NCBI RefSeq assembly: GCF_000737705.1 | Contig: NZ_JPRH01000008.1 | Span: 124,001-188,000, forward strand | Length of the DNA stretch: 64,000 nt | Reading direction: 5' to 3' | Source: Chryseobacterium soli | Lineage (GTDB): Bacteria > Bacteroidota > Bacteroidia > Flavobacteriales > Weeksellaceae | In this document: positions 45,941-53,661 of the stretch, one piece after another | Layout of the letters: each line of letters opens with the position of its first letter | Position numbering within the stretch: position 1 is the stretch's first letter | The notes under the pieces: generated by a model | What the model was told of the DNA's origin: nothing | Database searches by the model: none | The model's input: only the letters and a program-made list of their open reading frames with translations | Made by a program: the position numbers and the translations under genes

Positions 45941-45948
45941 CAAATATA
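45941..45948 (-). promoter_or_regulatory. -7 box of the AraC-type regulator gene
   Basis: The minus strand reads TATATTTG, a full TAnnTTTG match about 85 nt upstream of the start; the -33 element is not convincing. Confidence 0.35.
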
Positions 45949-46044
45949 GAAATTAGATGGAAACTGCCTTCATTTTTCTAAGGAAAAAACACTGGCTATG
46001 CCCATTACTACACCATTGGGTAGTACATTGATAAGATATACTCA

Positions 46045-46072
46045 TAAAAAAGAGCGACTAAAAGCCACTCTT
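46045..46072 (-). terminator. Terminator after the 179-aa secreted protein gene
   Basis: In minus-strand RNA AAGAGUGGCU pairs with AGUCGCUCUU over ten positions with two G-U pairs (46050-46059 with 46063-46072), followed by a U run. Confidence 0.65.
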
Positions 46073-46097
46073 GGTTTGTATAAAGTATTGATCTTTT

Positions 46098-46634
46098 TTA
46101 ATTCGCAGCCGGATCTATAAGCTGAGTGGTAAGATATATCGATTTTAGAAGATTTTTACCGTCAAAAAGCAAGATTGTATAATATTTTCCCTTTTTAAAC
46201 GTAAATTTTGTTCCTCCCGGAAACTCAGTACCGTCGCCAAGCTTTTCTGCGCTGGAAGCATATTTAGTGAATTTAGCCGCGCTTTCCTGAAGAGTTGTTT
46301 TGTTCATCACCAGGCCAAAAGGCAGGCCTTCAACGATCACAGACTCATCTTCCGGAATATCAAAAGACATTTCGGTAATGGTATTATTTTTTCCCAGGCT
46401 GGAGTAAAGCTCCAATCCTGTTGGAGTGATCCATTTGGCATATTTTTCTTCATTGGCATCTTCATAAAAAATCGTTTTTGTTTTTAAAGCAGACGCTATT
46501 TTATCAGGGGTCTGAGGAAAAACAAATTCGGAATCTTTGTTGAGTAAAGAGTGTAAACCTGCCGTTTTTTGTGAAAAAGCAGCTAAGCTTATAAGTTGAA
46601 AAAAGACAGTTAAAATTAAAGTTAATGGTTTCAT
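46098..46634 (-). CDS. Secreted hypothetical protein
   Basis: The second ATG (46634) gives MKPLTLILTVFFQLISLAAFSQ, a signal peptide ending at F-S-Q; an ATG two codons earlier is equally possible. The mature part is about 155 residues, beta-rich, with no cysteine. I recognise no domain. A terminator follows directly, so it is probably monocistronic and periplasmic or secreted. Confidence 0.75.
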   Translation of the reverse strand: MKPLTLILTVFFQLISLAAFSQKTAGLHSLLNKDSEFVFPQTPDKIASALKTKTIFYEDANEEKYAKWITPTGLELYSSLGKNNTITEMSFDIPEDESVIVEGLPFGLVMNKTTLQESAAKFTKYASSAEKLGDGTEFPGGTKFTFKKGKYYTILLFDGKNLLKSIYLTTQLIDPAAN

Positions 46635-46904
46635 CTGCATAAAGAATGTTTATTAATTTTTTAATGAATTTGGAGCTTAAAGATATTAAAATTAATTAAA
46701 TCCATAAAAAAAACAGAATATGAAATACACTTCAATAGATCCTAAAATCACAGCCTAGCAAAGGCTTCGGAGCTGGATCATAGAATTTTCATCAGGATAA
46801 ACTTTATTTTGTAAATTGCTGCTGGATCATTTCATAGCGGCATCTCGCGGAAAAAGCGAAAATGATTTCCATGTATTACAAAAACCAACATTAACAATCT
46901 CAAT

Positions 46905-47297
46905 ATGAAAAAATTCATTCTTACTTTTATGGTAACTGCATTTTCTTTGCTGGCAGTAGCCCACGCACAAACGAATCGTCTGGCAAAAACAACCTGGGAA
47001 CTTGAAAAGAGAAATGCTGACGGCAGTATCGTTTTCAAAAAAGCGAAACCCATTAAATTTCCCGATGAACAGGGCAAATTCAATTTTCTTCAATTTGAAG
47101 CAGACAAAAACTACCACACCGGAAATTCATGCTTTCACATGATGGGAACGTACAATATTTACTCAGATGGCCAGGTACAAATAAGTGAAGGTATAGCTGA
47201 TATGACCAGTGGTTGTGATGAACCGAAAGCTTTGTCCGGGACCTATGATTTCAAAATAGATAAAGGTATTCTTACCCTGGTTCCTGCAAAAAATTAA
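46905..47297 (+). CDS. META/lipocalin-like secreted protein
   Basis: This 130-residue protein has a signal peptide (MKKFILTFMVTAFSLLAVAH, cut near A-H-A-Q). The mature part resembles small META- or lipocalin-like domains: T-T-W-E-L near the start, then F-L-Q-F-E-A-D, a Cys followed by M-M-G-T-Y, and a second Cys in T-S-G-C-D-E, ending I-L-T-L-V. The two cysteines could form a disulfide. Biological role unknown. A strong terminator lies 44 nt downstream. Confidence 0.75.
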   Translation: MKKFILTFMVTAFSLLAVAHAQTNRLAKTTWELEKRNADGSIVFKKAKPIKFPDEQGKFNFLQFEADKNYHTGNSCFHMMGTYNIYSDGQVQISEGIADMTSGCDEPKALSGTYDFKIDKGILTLVPAKN

Positions 47298-47340
47298 AGC
47301 ATTAAACTTTCTAAGCAAACTATTTATCTCATTAATAAAA

Positions 47341-47380
47341 AAAAGCAACTGATTATTTATTACAATCAGCTGCTTTTTTT
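47341..47380 (+). terminator. Terminator after the META-like gene
   Basis: AAAAGCAACTGATT (47341-47354) and AATCAGCTGCTTTT (47364-47377) pair over 14 positions with a single mismatch, followed by T residues. Confidence 0.8.
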
Positions 47381-47403
47381 ATGATTTCCCTTTGCTATAC
47401 TTC

Positions 47404-47844
47404 TTAATTTCTAAGTCCAATTCCTGCATTTTTATGATGGGAAGAACCCATTCCGTGAAAGGTGTTGTAGGTATAATAAAGGTCTCTGAAATAAATATCC
47501 GTATCCACTTCGTGTTTCTCAATGAATTCGTTTGTACTTTCTGTTTTCTCTGTCTTTTTCAATTCGTACATATATACTTTTTTTTCTACTCTGGCTTTCT
47601 TTTCACAATGACAGTATAGATGATCGTTTTCCTTATGCTCGTCAAGGCTAAGGGTACGTACTTCTAGATTTTCAAAGTTCTTATGGCGGTCAAATGTATG
47701 ATGATCCAATGTAAACCAAGGTTCTCCGTGATATAAAAAATGATCTATAATATCCGGGTGATTATTGTTTTTTTTGTCAGCAGTTGTAGATGAATAGTAT
47801 CCTTTGCATTTTGTACAAAATGCTATTTTAATTTGTATCGACAT
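47404..47844 (-). CDS. Hypothetical protein with CxxC and CxC motifs
   Basis: The 146-residue product has F-C-T-K-C-K-G near the N-terminus and Y-C-H-C-E around residue 78, a pattern suggesting a zinc ribbon, and is very rich in His, Asp, Glu and Lys. No signal peptide or membrane segment. I do not recognise the family. It stands alone between two convergent or divergent genes. Confidence 0.65.
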   Translation of the reverse strand: MSIQIKIAFCTKCKGYYSSTTADKKNNNHPDIIDHFLYHGEPWFTLDHHTFDRHKNFENLEVRTLSLDEHKENDHLYCHCEKKARVEKKVYMYELKKTEKTESTNEFIEKHEVDTDIYFRDLYYTYNTFHGMGSSHHKNAGIGLRN

Positions 47845-48091
47845 AATATTATGATTTGCAGTGTAGCTTTATTATATCAGAAGTTGTGCCATACATTTCA
47901 ATTTAAAAATCAATTCCACAGACAATGGGTTATGCACTGATTAACAGTAAAAAATATTTATCACCTATTAAAAATAATCAATCATACATTCAGTTTATAT
48001 ACTATTTTTCATGTAAACTTTTATCGGTACATAGAAACTTTTCAAATTCACATCTCTTGCAATATTTTTTTAATGAGAAATCTTAAACCTA
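47845..48091. other. AT-rich gap upstream of the MarR gene
   Basis: No gene is visible in this divergent space between the Cys-motif gene and the MarR gene. The MarR promoter and operator follow at 48092-48130. Confidence 0.5.
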
Positions 48092-48130
48092 AAAATTAGT
48101 TTGAATTAAAACTAATTTTAGCTATATTTG
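48092..48130 (+). promoter_or_regulatory. MarR promoter with an embedded operator-like palindrome
   Basis: TTTG (48100-48103), 19 nt, then TATATTTG (48123-48130) is a textbook Bacteroidota promoter. AAAATTAGTTT (48092-48102) and AAACTAATTTT (48109-48119) form a perfect 11-bp inverted repeat with a 6-nt spacer that covers the -33 element. A MarR dimer bound here would block RNA polymerase, so autoregulation is likely. Confidence 0.7.
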
Positions 48131-48197
48131 TTAGAGTAAGTGATACCGATATTTTCAGGTATACAACTCATGATTCGACACTTTTATCATTAATAGT

Positions 48198-48647
48198 ATG
48201 CCTTCAAAACAAAATAATATATCAGAATTAGCCTTTGAATTGGGACTTGCAATGGGTGAAATGAAAAGCCGCTTGCGTCAGAAAATTCAGTCCAGAATTA
48301 ATGAATATGATCCGGATCTTTCTTTTGAGCTTATAGAAATACTCGGTCTCCTTTGGCGAAATGACGGGATAAACCAACAGGAAATAAGCAATACAATAAG
48401 TAAAGACAAATCCAGTATTACGTATCTGATCAACAGCCTGGTGAAAAAAGGGCTGGTTGAGCGGCTGGAAAATAAAAATGATAGAAGACATAAACAGATT
48501 TTCCTGAGTATAAAAGGAAGAGAAATTGTAGAAACCGTTTATCCATGGGCATTGGAATTGTACAAAAAAGCAGCTGATCATATTCCCGAAGATGAGATAA
48601 GGAAAGCGCTTTTATTAGTAAAAAAAATGACCACCAATCTTGAATAA
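48198..48647 (+). CDS. MarR-family transcriptional regulator
   Basis: This 149-residue protein shows the MarR winged helix (I-N-Q-Q-E-I-S-N-T-I-S-K-D-K-S-S-I-T-Y-L-I, then wing R-L-E-N-K-N-D-R-R-H-K). No cysteine suited to redox sensing is seen, so it is more likely ligand-responsive. A palindrome covers its promoter. The universal stress protein gene follows after 21 nt, so both are probably in one autoregulated operon. Confidence 0.9.
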   Translation: MPSKQNNISELAFELGLAMGEMKSRLRQKIQSRINEYDPDLSFELIEILGLLWRNDGINQQEISNTISKDKSSITYLINSLVKKGLVERLENKNDRRHKQIFLSIKGREIVETVYPWALELYKKAADHIPEDEIRKALLLVKKMTTNLE

Positions 48648-48668
48648 CCGTATTTTAAATTAATTAAT

Positions 48669-49517
48669 ATGAGAACAATACTTGTACCGGTTGATTTTAC
48701 ATCAACAACAGAGAATGCAGTAAGACTTGCTGCTGAATGGGCAAATCAATTTGAATATACCCATATTATTCTTTTAAAAACGTCCAAGGAATCTGAATTC
48801 GATTATCTGCATATAGCAGAAGGCCACGCATTTGTTAACGAAGAAAATGTCAACAGCTTATTGGAAAAAACCTCATCGCTATTGAACACATTAAGCAATA
48901 TCATCCTGGAAAAGTCACCTAATCTGAAAGTTTCAACCGCAGTAAGTGAATGGACTCTTACCAAAAGTATCCACGACCTGCTAAAAGATCATCCTTCGGT
49001 AGAACTGATCGTTTTAGGAAGTGATGACCAGTCTTCTGCAAGTGACAGCTTTGTTTCGGAAAATATCATCAGTATTGCCAGAACCAGCCCGGTCAAAACC
49101 TTAATTGTCCCTAATGGATATCGTTATAGTACCATCAAAAACATTCTTATTCCCTGCGATGTAAACGGGATCAAGAAGTTAGACAGACTTTTTCATCACA
49201 AGTCTGTTATTCAGCAGCAGGATGTTCACCTTATGTTTTTAAATATTCACACAACAGAAAAAAATGAAGGTAATGAGGACAAAAAGAAAGAACTGCAGGA
49301 ATATATTCATGAGTATTTAACTGAAATCCCAAGCAGCATTCATTATTCTCATGATGAGAATATCATCAACGGAATTCTGAATTTTGCCTCTTTGAATGAT
49401 ACGGACCTGATTATTGCTCTTCCTGGAAGACATAGTTTCCTGTATTATATGGCAAGCAGAAGTATTTCTGAGGGAATTTATCAAAATGTCAATCAGCCTG
49501 TTTTGATATTAAAATAA
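48669..49517 (+). CDS. Tandem universal stress protein
   Basis: This 282-residue protein contains two Usp domains (about 1-150 and 155-282). The first has the N-terminal I-L-V-P-V-D-F block and G-S-D-D-Q near the nucleotide-binding loop; the second has N-I-L-I-P-C-D-V and a looser loop. Usp proteins bind ATP or related nucleotides and help survival under stress; they do not act as transporters. It lies 21 nt after the MarR gene, with which it is probably cotranscribed. Confidence 0.88.
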   Translation: MRTILVPVDFTSTTENAVRLAAEWANQFEYTHIILLKTSKESEFDYLHIAEGHAFVNEENVNSLLEKTSSLLNTLSNIILEKSPNLKVSTAVSEWTLTKSIHDLLKDHPSVELIVLGSDDQSSASDSFVSENIISIARTSPVKTLIVPNGYRYSTIKNILIPCDVNGIKKLDRLFHHKSVIQQQDVHLMFLNIHTTEKNEGNEDKKKELQEYIHEYLTEIPSSIHYSHDENIINGILNFASLNDTDLIIALPGRHSFLYYMASRSISEGIYQNVNQPVLILK

Positions 49518-49567
49518 TGTTCCGTCATCAAAGAGAGACTATTATTCTGCTTACCGCTGAAATGAGA

Positions 49568-50128
49568 TTATTCTTTTTTTAATCTGTTGAACCATTTTAC
49601 ATAAGATGTTACAGCATTCTGAATAAAATCCTTTTCCGAACTTTCATTAAAATCACCCTGATCATTAAAAAGCTTGGATGCATTCGGAATATACACTTCA
49701 GGTTGCTGCATAGTCGGCATATTGAGAAAAACAAGACACTGACGTAAATGATGATTGGCACCAAATGCGGAAAGATTCCCTGGCGAATTGCTGAATACCG
49801 CAGCCGGTTTATCATTCCATACACTTTTTCCGGCAGGTCTTGAGCCAATATCAATTGCATTCTTCAGTACTGCAGGAATAGATCTGTTATGCTCAGGTGT
49901 GATGAAAATAATCCCTTCCATCTCCTTTATTTTTTTCCTAAACTCAGTGTAAGAATCCGGTACGCTGTTATGATCATCAAAGTCCTGATTATATACCGGC
50001 AGATCATCCAATGCAATCACTTCAAATGTAAAGCCGGTTGGCTGCATTTTCAGAATTGCATTGGCTATTTTTTTAGAAAATGAGTCTTTTCTCAGACTTC
50101 CTGCTATAATGCCAATTGTATTTTCCAT
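49568..50128 (-). CDS. NADPH-dependent FMN reductase
   Basis: The 186-residue protein has the flavodoxin-like fold of the ChrR/azoreductase type: G-S-L-R-K-D-S-F-S-K-K near residue 11 (FMN phosphate loop), then I-F-I-T-P-E-H-N-R-S-I-P and G-S-R-P-A-G-K-S. Members reduce FMN, quinones, chromate or azo dyes and protect against oxidative stress. It is convergent with the Usp gene, whose end is 50 nt away. Confidence 0.9.
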   Translation of the reverse strand: MENTIGIIAGSLRKDSFSKKIANAILKMQPTGFTFEVIALDDLPVYNQDFDDHNSVPDSYTEFRKKIKEMEGIIFITPEHNRSIPAVLKNAIDIGSRPAGKSVWNDKPAAVFSNSPGNLSAFGANHHLRQCLVFLNMPTMQQPEVYIPNASKLFNDQGDFNESSEKDFIQNAVTSYVKWFNRLKKE

Positions 50129-50356
50129 ATTATCTCATAATTAGCTAAAATTATTTCAAGAATTACGCCAATACAAGATTATATTTCTGATTAGCAATTC
50201 TTTCTGTTAAGAATATCATTCATTTCATCCTCAAATTCAATTAAAATGGGTCTAGATATTTGAACACTCTACTCAGGTTATTATATCTTTCAGTGAAGCG
50301 TTAATTTTCCTATCTTTAACATTACGATAAATCAAAATGTTGTCGGTACAAGAGCC

Positions 50357-51613
50357 ATGTCGAAAAAACCAAAAGATTCAAAGATCATAATTTTCTTCAA
50401 AAAATTAGGACCAGGCTTAATAACCGGTGCCAGTGATGATGATCCGTCAGGCATTGCTACTTATTCTCAAGCCGGAGCGCAATTTGGACTTTCCACTTTA
50501 TGGACTGCCCTGCTTACTTTTCCACTGATGGCCGCCATACAAGGTATGTGTGCAAGGATAGGTCTGGTAACGGCGCAGGGATTAACTGTAACGCTTAAGC
50601 AACATTACTCCAAGCCTATTCTTTATGGTATGCTTCTTTTCAGTTTTCCGGCCATCACTTTAAATATCGGTGCTGATATCCAGGGTATGGGCGCCGTAGC
50701 ACATATGATTTACCCTCAGGTACCGGTCGCTGTATTCTGTGTTATAATAACTGCTTTACTGCTTTTTATCATTATCAGGTTTTCTTATCAGAAAATTGCA
50801 ATGATTTTAAAATGGTTATGTCTCAGCCTGCTTCTTTATATCATCGTGCCGTTTATGGTGGGTCAGGACTGGCTGATGGTGGCAAAAAAAACCTTTATCC
50901 CAACCATAAAGTTTGATAAGGAATTCCTATCCATTATCGTTGCTATTCTTGGGACCACTATTTCACCGTATCTGTTTTTCTGGCAGACTACAATGGAAGC
51001 AGAGGATCAGGTGCATAGAGGGGTCGTATTGGTAGATAAAAAGATTTTAAGTGACATGAAAACGGATGTAAACCTCGGGATGCTATTATCCAATCTGGTG
51101 ATGTTTTTTATGATTCTTACCACGGGTACGGTACTTTTCAATGGCGGAATACATCAGATAGATACTGTAGATCAGGCGGCCAAGGCCCTGGAACCGTTAG
51201 CTGGGAAACTTACTTATATCATTTTTGCTACGGGTGTTTTGGGAACTGGTTTGCTTGCCATTCCTGTTTTGGCCGGATCGCAATCTTATATGCTGGCAGA
51301 AACGTTTGGATGGGATGCAGGACTTGATAAAAAATTTGCGCAGGCTAAACCATTTTACGGCTCTATAATCGTTTCACTGCTTGTAGGATTGTCTCTTGAC
51401 TTTTTCGAGGTCAGCCCGATCAAGGCACTGCTGTACACGGCAATAGTGTATGGTTTAACGGCTCCGGTAATGATTGCTGTTATCATGCATATCGGTAACA
51501 ACAAAAAAATAATGAAAGAGCATACCAACTCACGGCTATCCAATATTCTTGGCGCAATTACGCTAGTTATTATGACTGCGGCGGCTGTAGGTCTAATCTA
51601 TTTTATGGTGTAA
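50357..51613 (+). CDS. NRAMP-family-like divalent metal transporter with altered site motifs
   Basis: The 418-residue protein has about 11 membrane segments and the NRAMP N-terminus G-P-G-L-I-T-G-A-S-D-D-D-P-S-G-I. In classic NRAMP, helix 1 carries DPGN and helix 6 carries M-P-H; here helix 1 reads D-P-S-G (about residue 27) and helix 6 reads T-I-S-P-Y-L-F-F-W (about residue 199), so Asn, Met and His of the site are changed. Such relatives include the NRMT group linked to magnesium transport, so the substrate may be Mg2+ rather than Mn2+/Fe2+. The gene stands alone. Confidence 0.85.
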   Translation: MSKKPKDSKIIIFFKKLGPGLITGASDDDPSGIATYSQAGAQFGLSTLWTALLTFPLMAAIQGMCARIGLVTAQGLTVTLKQHYSKPILYGMLLFSFPAITLNIGADIQGMGAVAHMIYPQVPVAVFCVIITALLLFIIIRFSYQKIAMILKWLCLSLLLYIIVPFMVGQDWLMVAKKTFIPTIKFDKEFLSIIVAILGTTISPYLFFWQTTMEAEDQVHRGVVLVDKKILSDMKTDVNLGMLLSNLVMFFMILTTGTVLFNGGIHQIDTVDQAAKALEPLAGKLTYIIFATGVLGTGLLAIPVLAGSQSYMLAETFGWDAGLDKKFAQAKPFYGSIIVSLLVGLSLDFFEVSPIKALLYTAIVYGLTAPVMIAVIMHIGNNKKIMKEHTNSRLSNILGAITLVIMTAAAVGLIYFMV

Positions 51614-51771
51614 AAAAGTGTTTCTCAAAAATCAGGTTCGTTACATTGGATTGTGTTATACAATCAAATATATTTCAAAACCTTATTTCCTGATAGAGTG
51701 AAAAAAAATTATTAGGATCAAAGTGTTAAAAAAAGAATAAATTATCGTTCAATAATATTTTTTTTGAACAT

Positions 51772-51990
51772 TTAATTGGCATAAACGGCCTTATTTTGAT
51801 AGACATTGATGCCTGAAATTTTCTTATCGGGGATATTATAGATGATCTCCACTGAAAAACAAGAAACAGTATACAGCACATATTTAAGGTTGTGAACAAT
51901 GGTTTCATTCATCCTATTCCCCTGATTCATAACAAGATCACATTGCGCCTGATTCGGTAGGTTTTTGAAATCGTAATAAGAAATATTCAT
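51772..51990 (-). CDS. Small conserved protein, 72 aa
   Basis: The frame begins MNISYYDFKNLPNQAQCDLV and continues with N-Q-G-N-R-M and Y-V-L-Y-T-V-S-C-F-S-V-E-I-I-Y, ending just after K-A-V-Y-A-N. The spacing of aromatic residues and the pattern L-V-x-N-Q-G resemble small proteins seen repeatedly in Chryseobacterium genomes. No signal peptide. I call it real but with no known function. Confidence 0.6.
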   Translation of the reverse strand: MNISYYDFKNLPNQAQCDLVMNQGNRMNETIVHNLKYVLYTVSCFSVEIIYNIPDKKISGINVYQNKAVYAN

Positions 51991-52115
51991 AGTTGTGATG
52001 TTAGGGTTAGTTTTTTTTTCTGCTAAAACCTATACAATTTCTTTACCAATTTAAAGTTGAATATTTTATTTTGATGTTTTTAAGCTTCTGCATAAATTTG
52101 TGCAAATTAAATTTC

Positions 52116-52472
52116 ATGAACTATACACTTGAACTCAACACCCAGAACCCTGACTCAAACATTGTTTTTAATACAATCATGTTTGATTCGTTCAAGGTTA
52201 ATATAGTTGAAAGATACATTGGACGTATAAATTCCAGTCAAAATTTGCGTGATGTTCTGTTTAAAGTACGAACATTGGATGATCAGATCATTAATAGAAG
52301 GGACGGTAATGTAAGGGTAAAGATTAAAGGTGATCATTTTGAAACCTATCAGGAATTATCAAGGATACTCAATTCTTATGATTATAAAAATAAACTCATC
52401 AACAGAAAAGATGCAGAGCAGGATTATATTCATTTTATTTTGAGCTTAGTGATTTCCAATTATCAGCTTTAA
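52116..52472 (+). CDS. Hypothetical protein, 118 aa
   Basis: The ATG at 52116 is preferred (MNYTLELNTQNPDSNIVFNT); the upstream 15 residues of the open frame are hydrophobic and lie in an AT-rich leader. The product is charged with a helical C-terminal half and has no membrane segment. Not recognised. A perfect 13-bp terminator lies about 150 nt downstream. Confidence 0.6.
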   Translation: MNYTLELNTQNPDSNIVFNTIMFDSFKVNIVERYIGRINSSQNLRDVLFKVRTLDDQIINRRDGNVRVKIKGDHFETYQELSRILNSYDYKNKLINRKDAEQDYIHFILSLVISNYQL

Positions 52473-52623
52473 TTACAATATCAGCGCCCTGAAAATGATG
52501 AAACGAAACGCTTTCTTTGTCGGGAAAGAATTCGGATTTCGGCGCAGGCATTACGTTTGATAATGCCTTATTTCGAAATGAATGATGCTTTTAGTTATAT
52601 GCTATGAACTACTAAACAAGGTC

Positions 52624-52655
52624 AAACCTCTGATGCTATAAAGCATCAGAGGTTT
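52624..52655 (+). terminator. Strong terminator downstream of the 118-aa gene
   Basis: AAACCTCTGATGC (52624-52636) pairs perfectly over 13 bp with GCATCAGAGGTTT (52643-52655) around a 6-nt loop, with a T run. Confidence 0.85.
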
Positions 52656-52689
52656 TCTATTCCCACATCCGAATCAAGTTTCCGGCAAT

Positions 52690-52720
52690 AAAAAAGCCCG
52701 TACATAATCCTGTACAAGCT
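52690..52720 (-). terminator. Terminator of the T6SS effector/immunity operon
   Basis: In minus-strand RNA AGCUUGUACA pairs with UGUACGGGCU over ten positions (52695-52704 with 52711-52720, two G-U pairs), followed by U residues. It lies about 80 nt after the immunity gene stop. Confidence 0.75.
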
Positions 52721-52799
52721 AAGTTTCTAAAATATTATTATTCTTTTCTTTGAAATTCAAACTAAAGATTTCATGGTCACTTGTACTGAAATCCTTTGA

Positions 52800-53627
52800 T
52801 TAATTGCCGCCCGTCCAATGCACCATATCGTAAGGATAATAAGGATTGTCTTTAAAACTGCTGTCATCAAGACCCATTACCTTTACTAAAGCCGCTAATT
52901 CCCAGGCCCAATAGCCGGAATAGAATTCCGTTTTATGACTTTCATAAGCTGCCTGAAGGTTTTCTCTGGTATAGAAATGGTTTTCTAAAGTATCTTTTAC
53001 AATCGCTTCTGCTTCCTGCTTTGAGGTTGATTTTAATATTGCCGATAATTTCTGAATATATATTTCATTGGGAAACTGCAGCGTATCTGATATAGGATGT
53101 GGGTGATATTTTAAATGCACCAAACCGTCTAAAACAAAATCTTCATAGCCTTCTTCAACATAGCGCTCTGATATTTTTTTAAACTCTGCCCGATCAATAT
53201 TTAATAAAATCCCTATGGCTAATATTTTTGAACTGTGCGTATATAAGCCATTTAAGAGAGTCTGCTTATTAATAGCCAGGAGATAAAACTTTAAATTGGT
53301 TAAATAAAAATTTTGCCAGTTTTCATTTATTGGCTGCCCCATCGAATACCAGTAGGATACATAGGTATATATATCTGAAGAAATATTATTGCCAAAATTT
53401 TTCAATGCTACCAGGTTGTTTTCCTGAATATATTGGTCTCTTAATTTGTATGCAACGCTTTCCCGATTCTTAATAATCTTATTTAATGTTTTATAAAAAA
53501 ATATGCTATCCTTATTTCCATCTCTGCTTTTTAATCTTTTCACCTCATCTGGAACCTCTTCTTCCCTATTTTCCTTTTCTGATTGCGGTTGTTTTTTTGA
53601 ACCAAATAAATTATTAAATATTCCCAT
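52800..53627 (-). CDS. PoNi-type immunity protein
   Basis: The 275-residue helical protein has a C-terminal block reading S-G-Y-W-A-W-E-L-A-A-L-V-K and D-N-P-Y-Y-P-Y-D-M-V-H-W, which I recognise as the PoNi C-terminal (DUF1911) signature. Such proteins neutralise PoNe DNase toxins of the same strain. It is soluble: no signal peptide or membrane helix, as fits protection against a cytoplasmic DNase. It begins 34 nt after the effector gene on the same strand, the usual toxin-then-immunity order. Confidence 0.82.
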   Translation of the reverse strand: MGIFNNLFGSKKQPQSEKENREEEVPDEVKRLKSRDGNKDSIFFYKTLNKIIKNRESVAYKLRDQYIQENNLVALKNFGNNISSDIYTYVSYWYSMGQPINENWQNFYLTNLKFYLLAINKQTLLNGLYTHSSKILAIGILLNIDRAEFKKISERYVEEGYEDFVLDGLVHLKYHPHPISDTLQFPNEIYIQKLSAILKSTSKQEAEAIVKDTLENHFYTRENLQAAYESHKTEFYSGYWAWELAALVKVMGLDDSSFKDNPYYPYDMVHWTGGN

Positions 53628-53661
53628 GATATTATATTTTTTTCTAATATAAAGTTTTTAA

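Larger units (their letters stand above)
52473..52799. other. Gap carrying two terminators and no gene
   Basis: This convergent space holds a plus-strand terminator (52624-52655) and a minus-strand terminator (52690-52720). Short open stretches encode fewer than 20 residues and are not called. Confidence 0.6.

Noticed and set aside
52500..52560. Short frame starting MMKRNAFFVG
   Set aside because: Fewer than 20 codons, no supporting signal.
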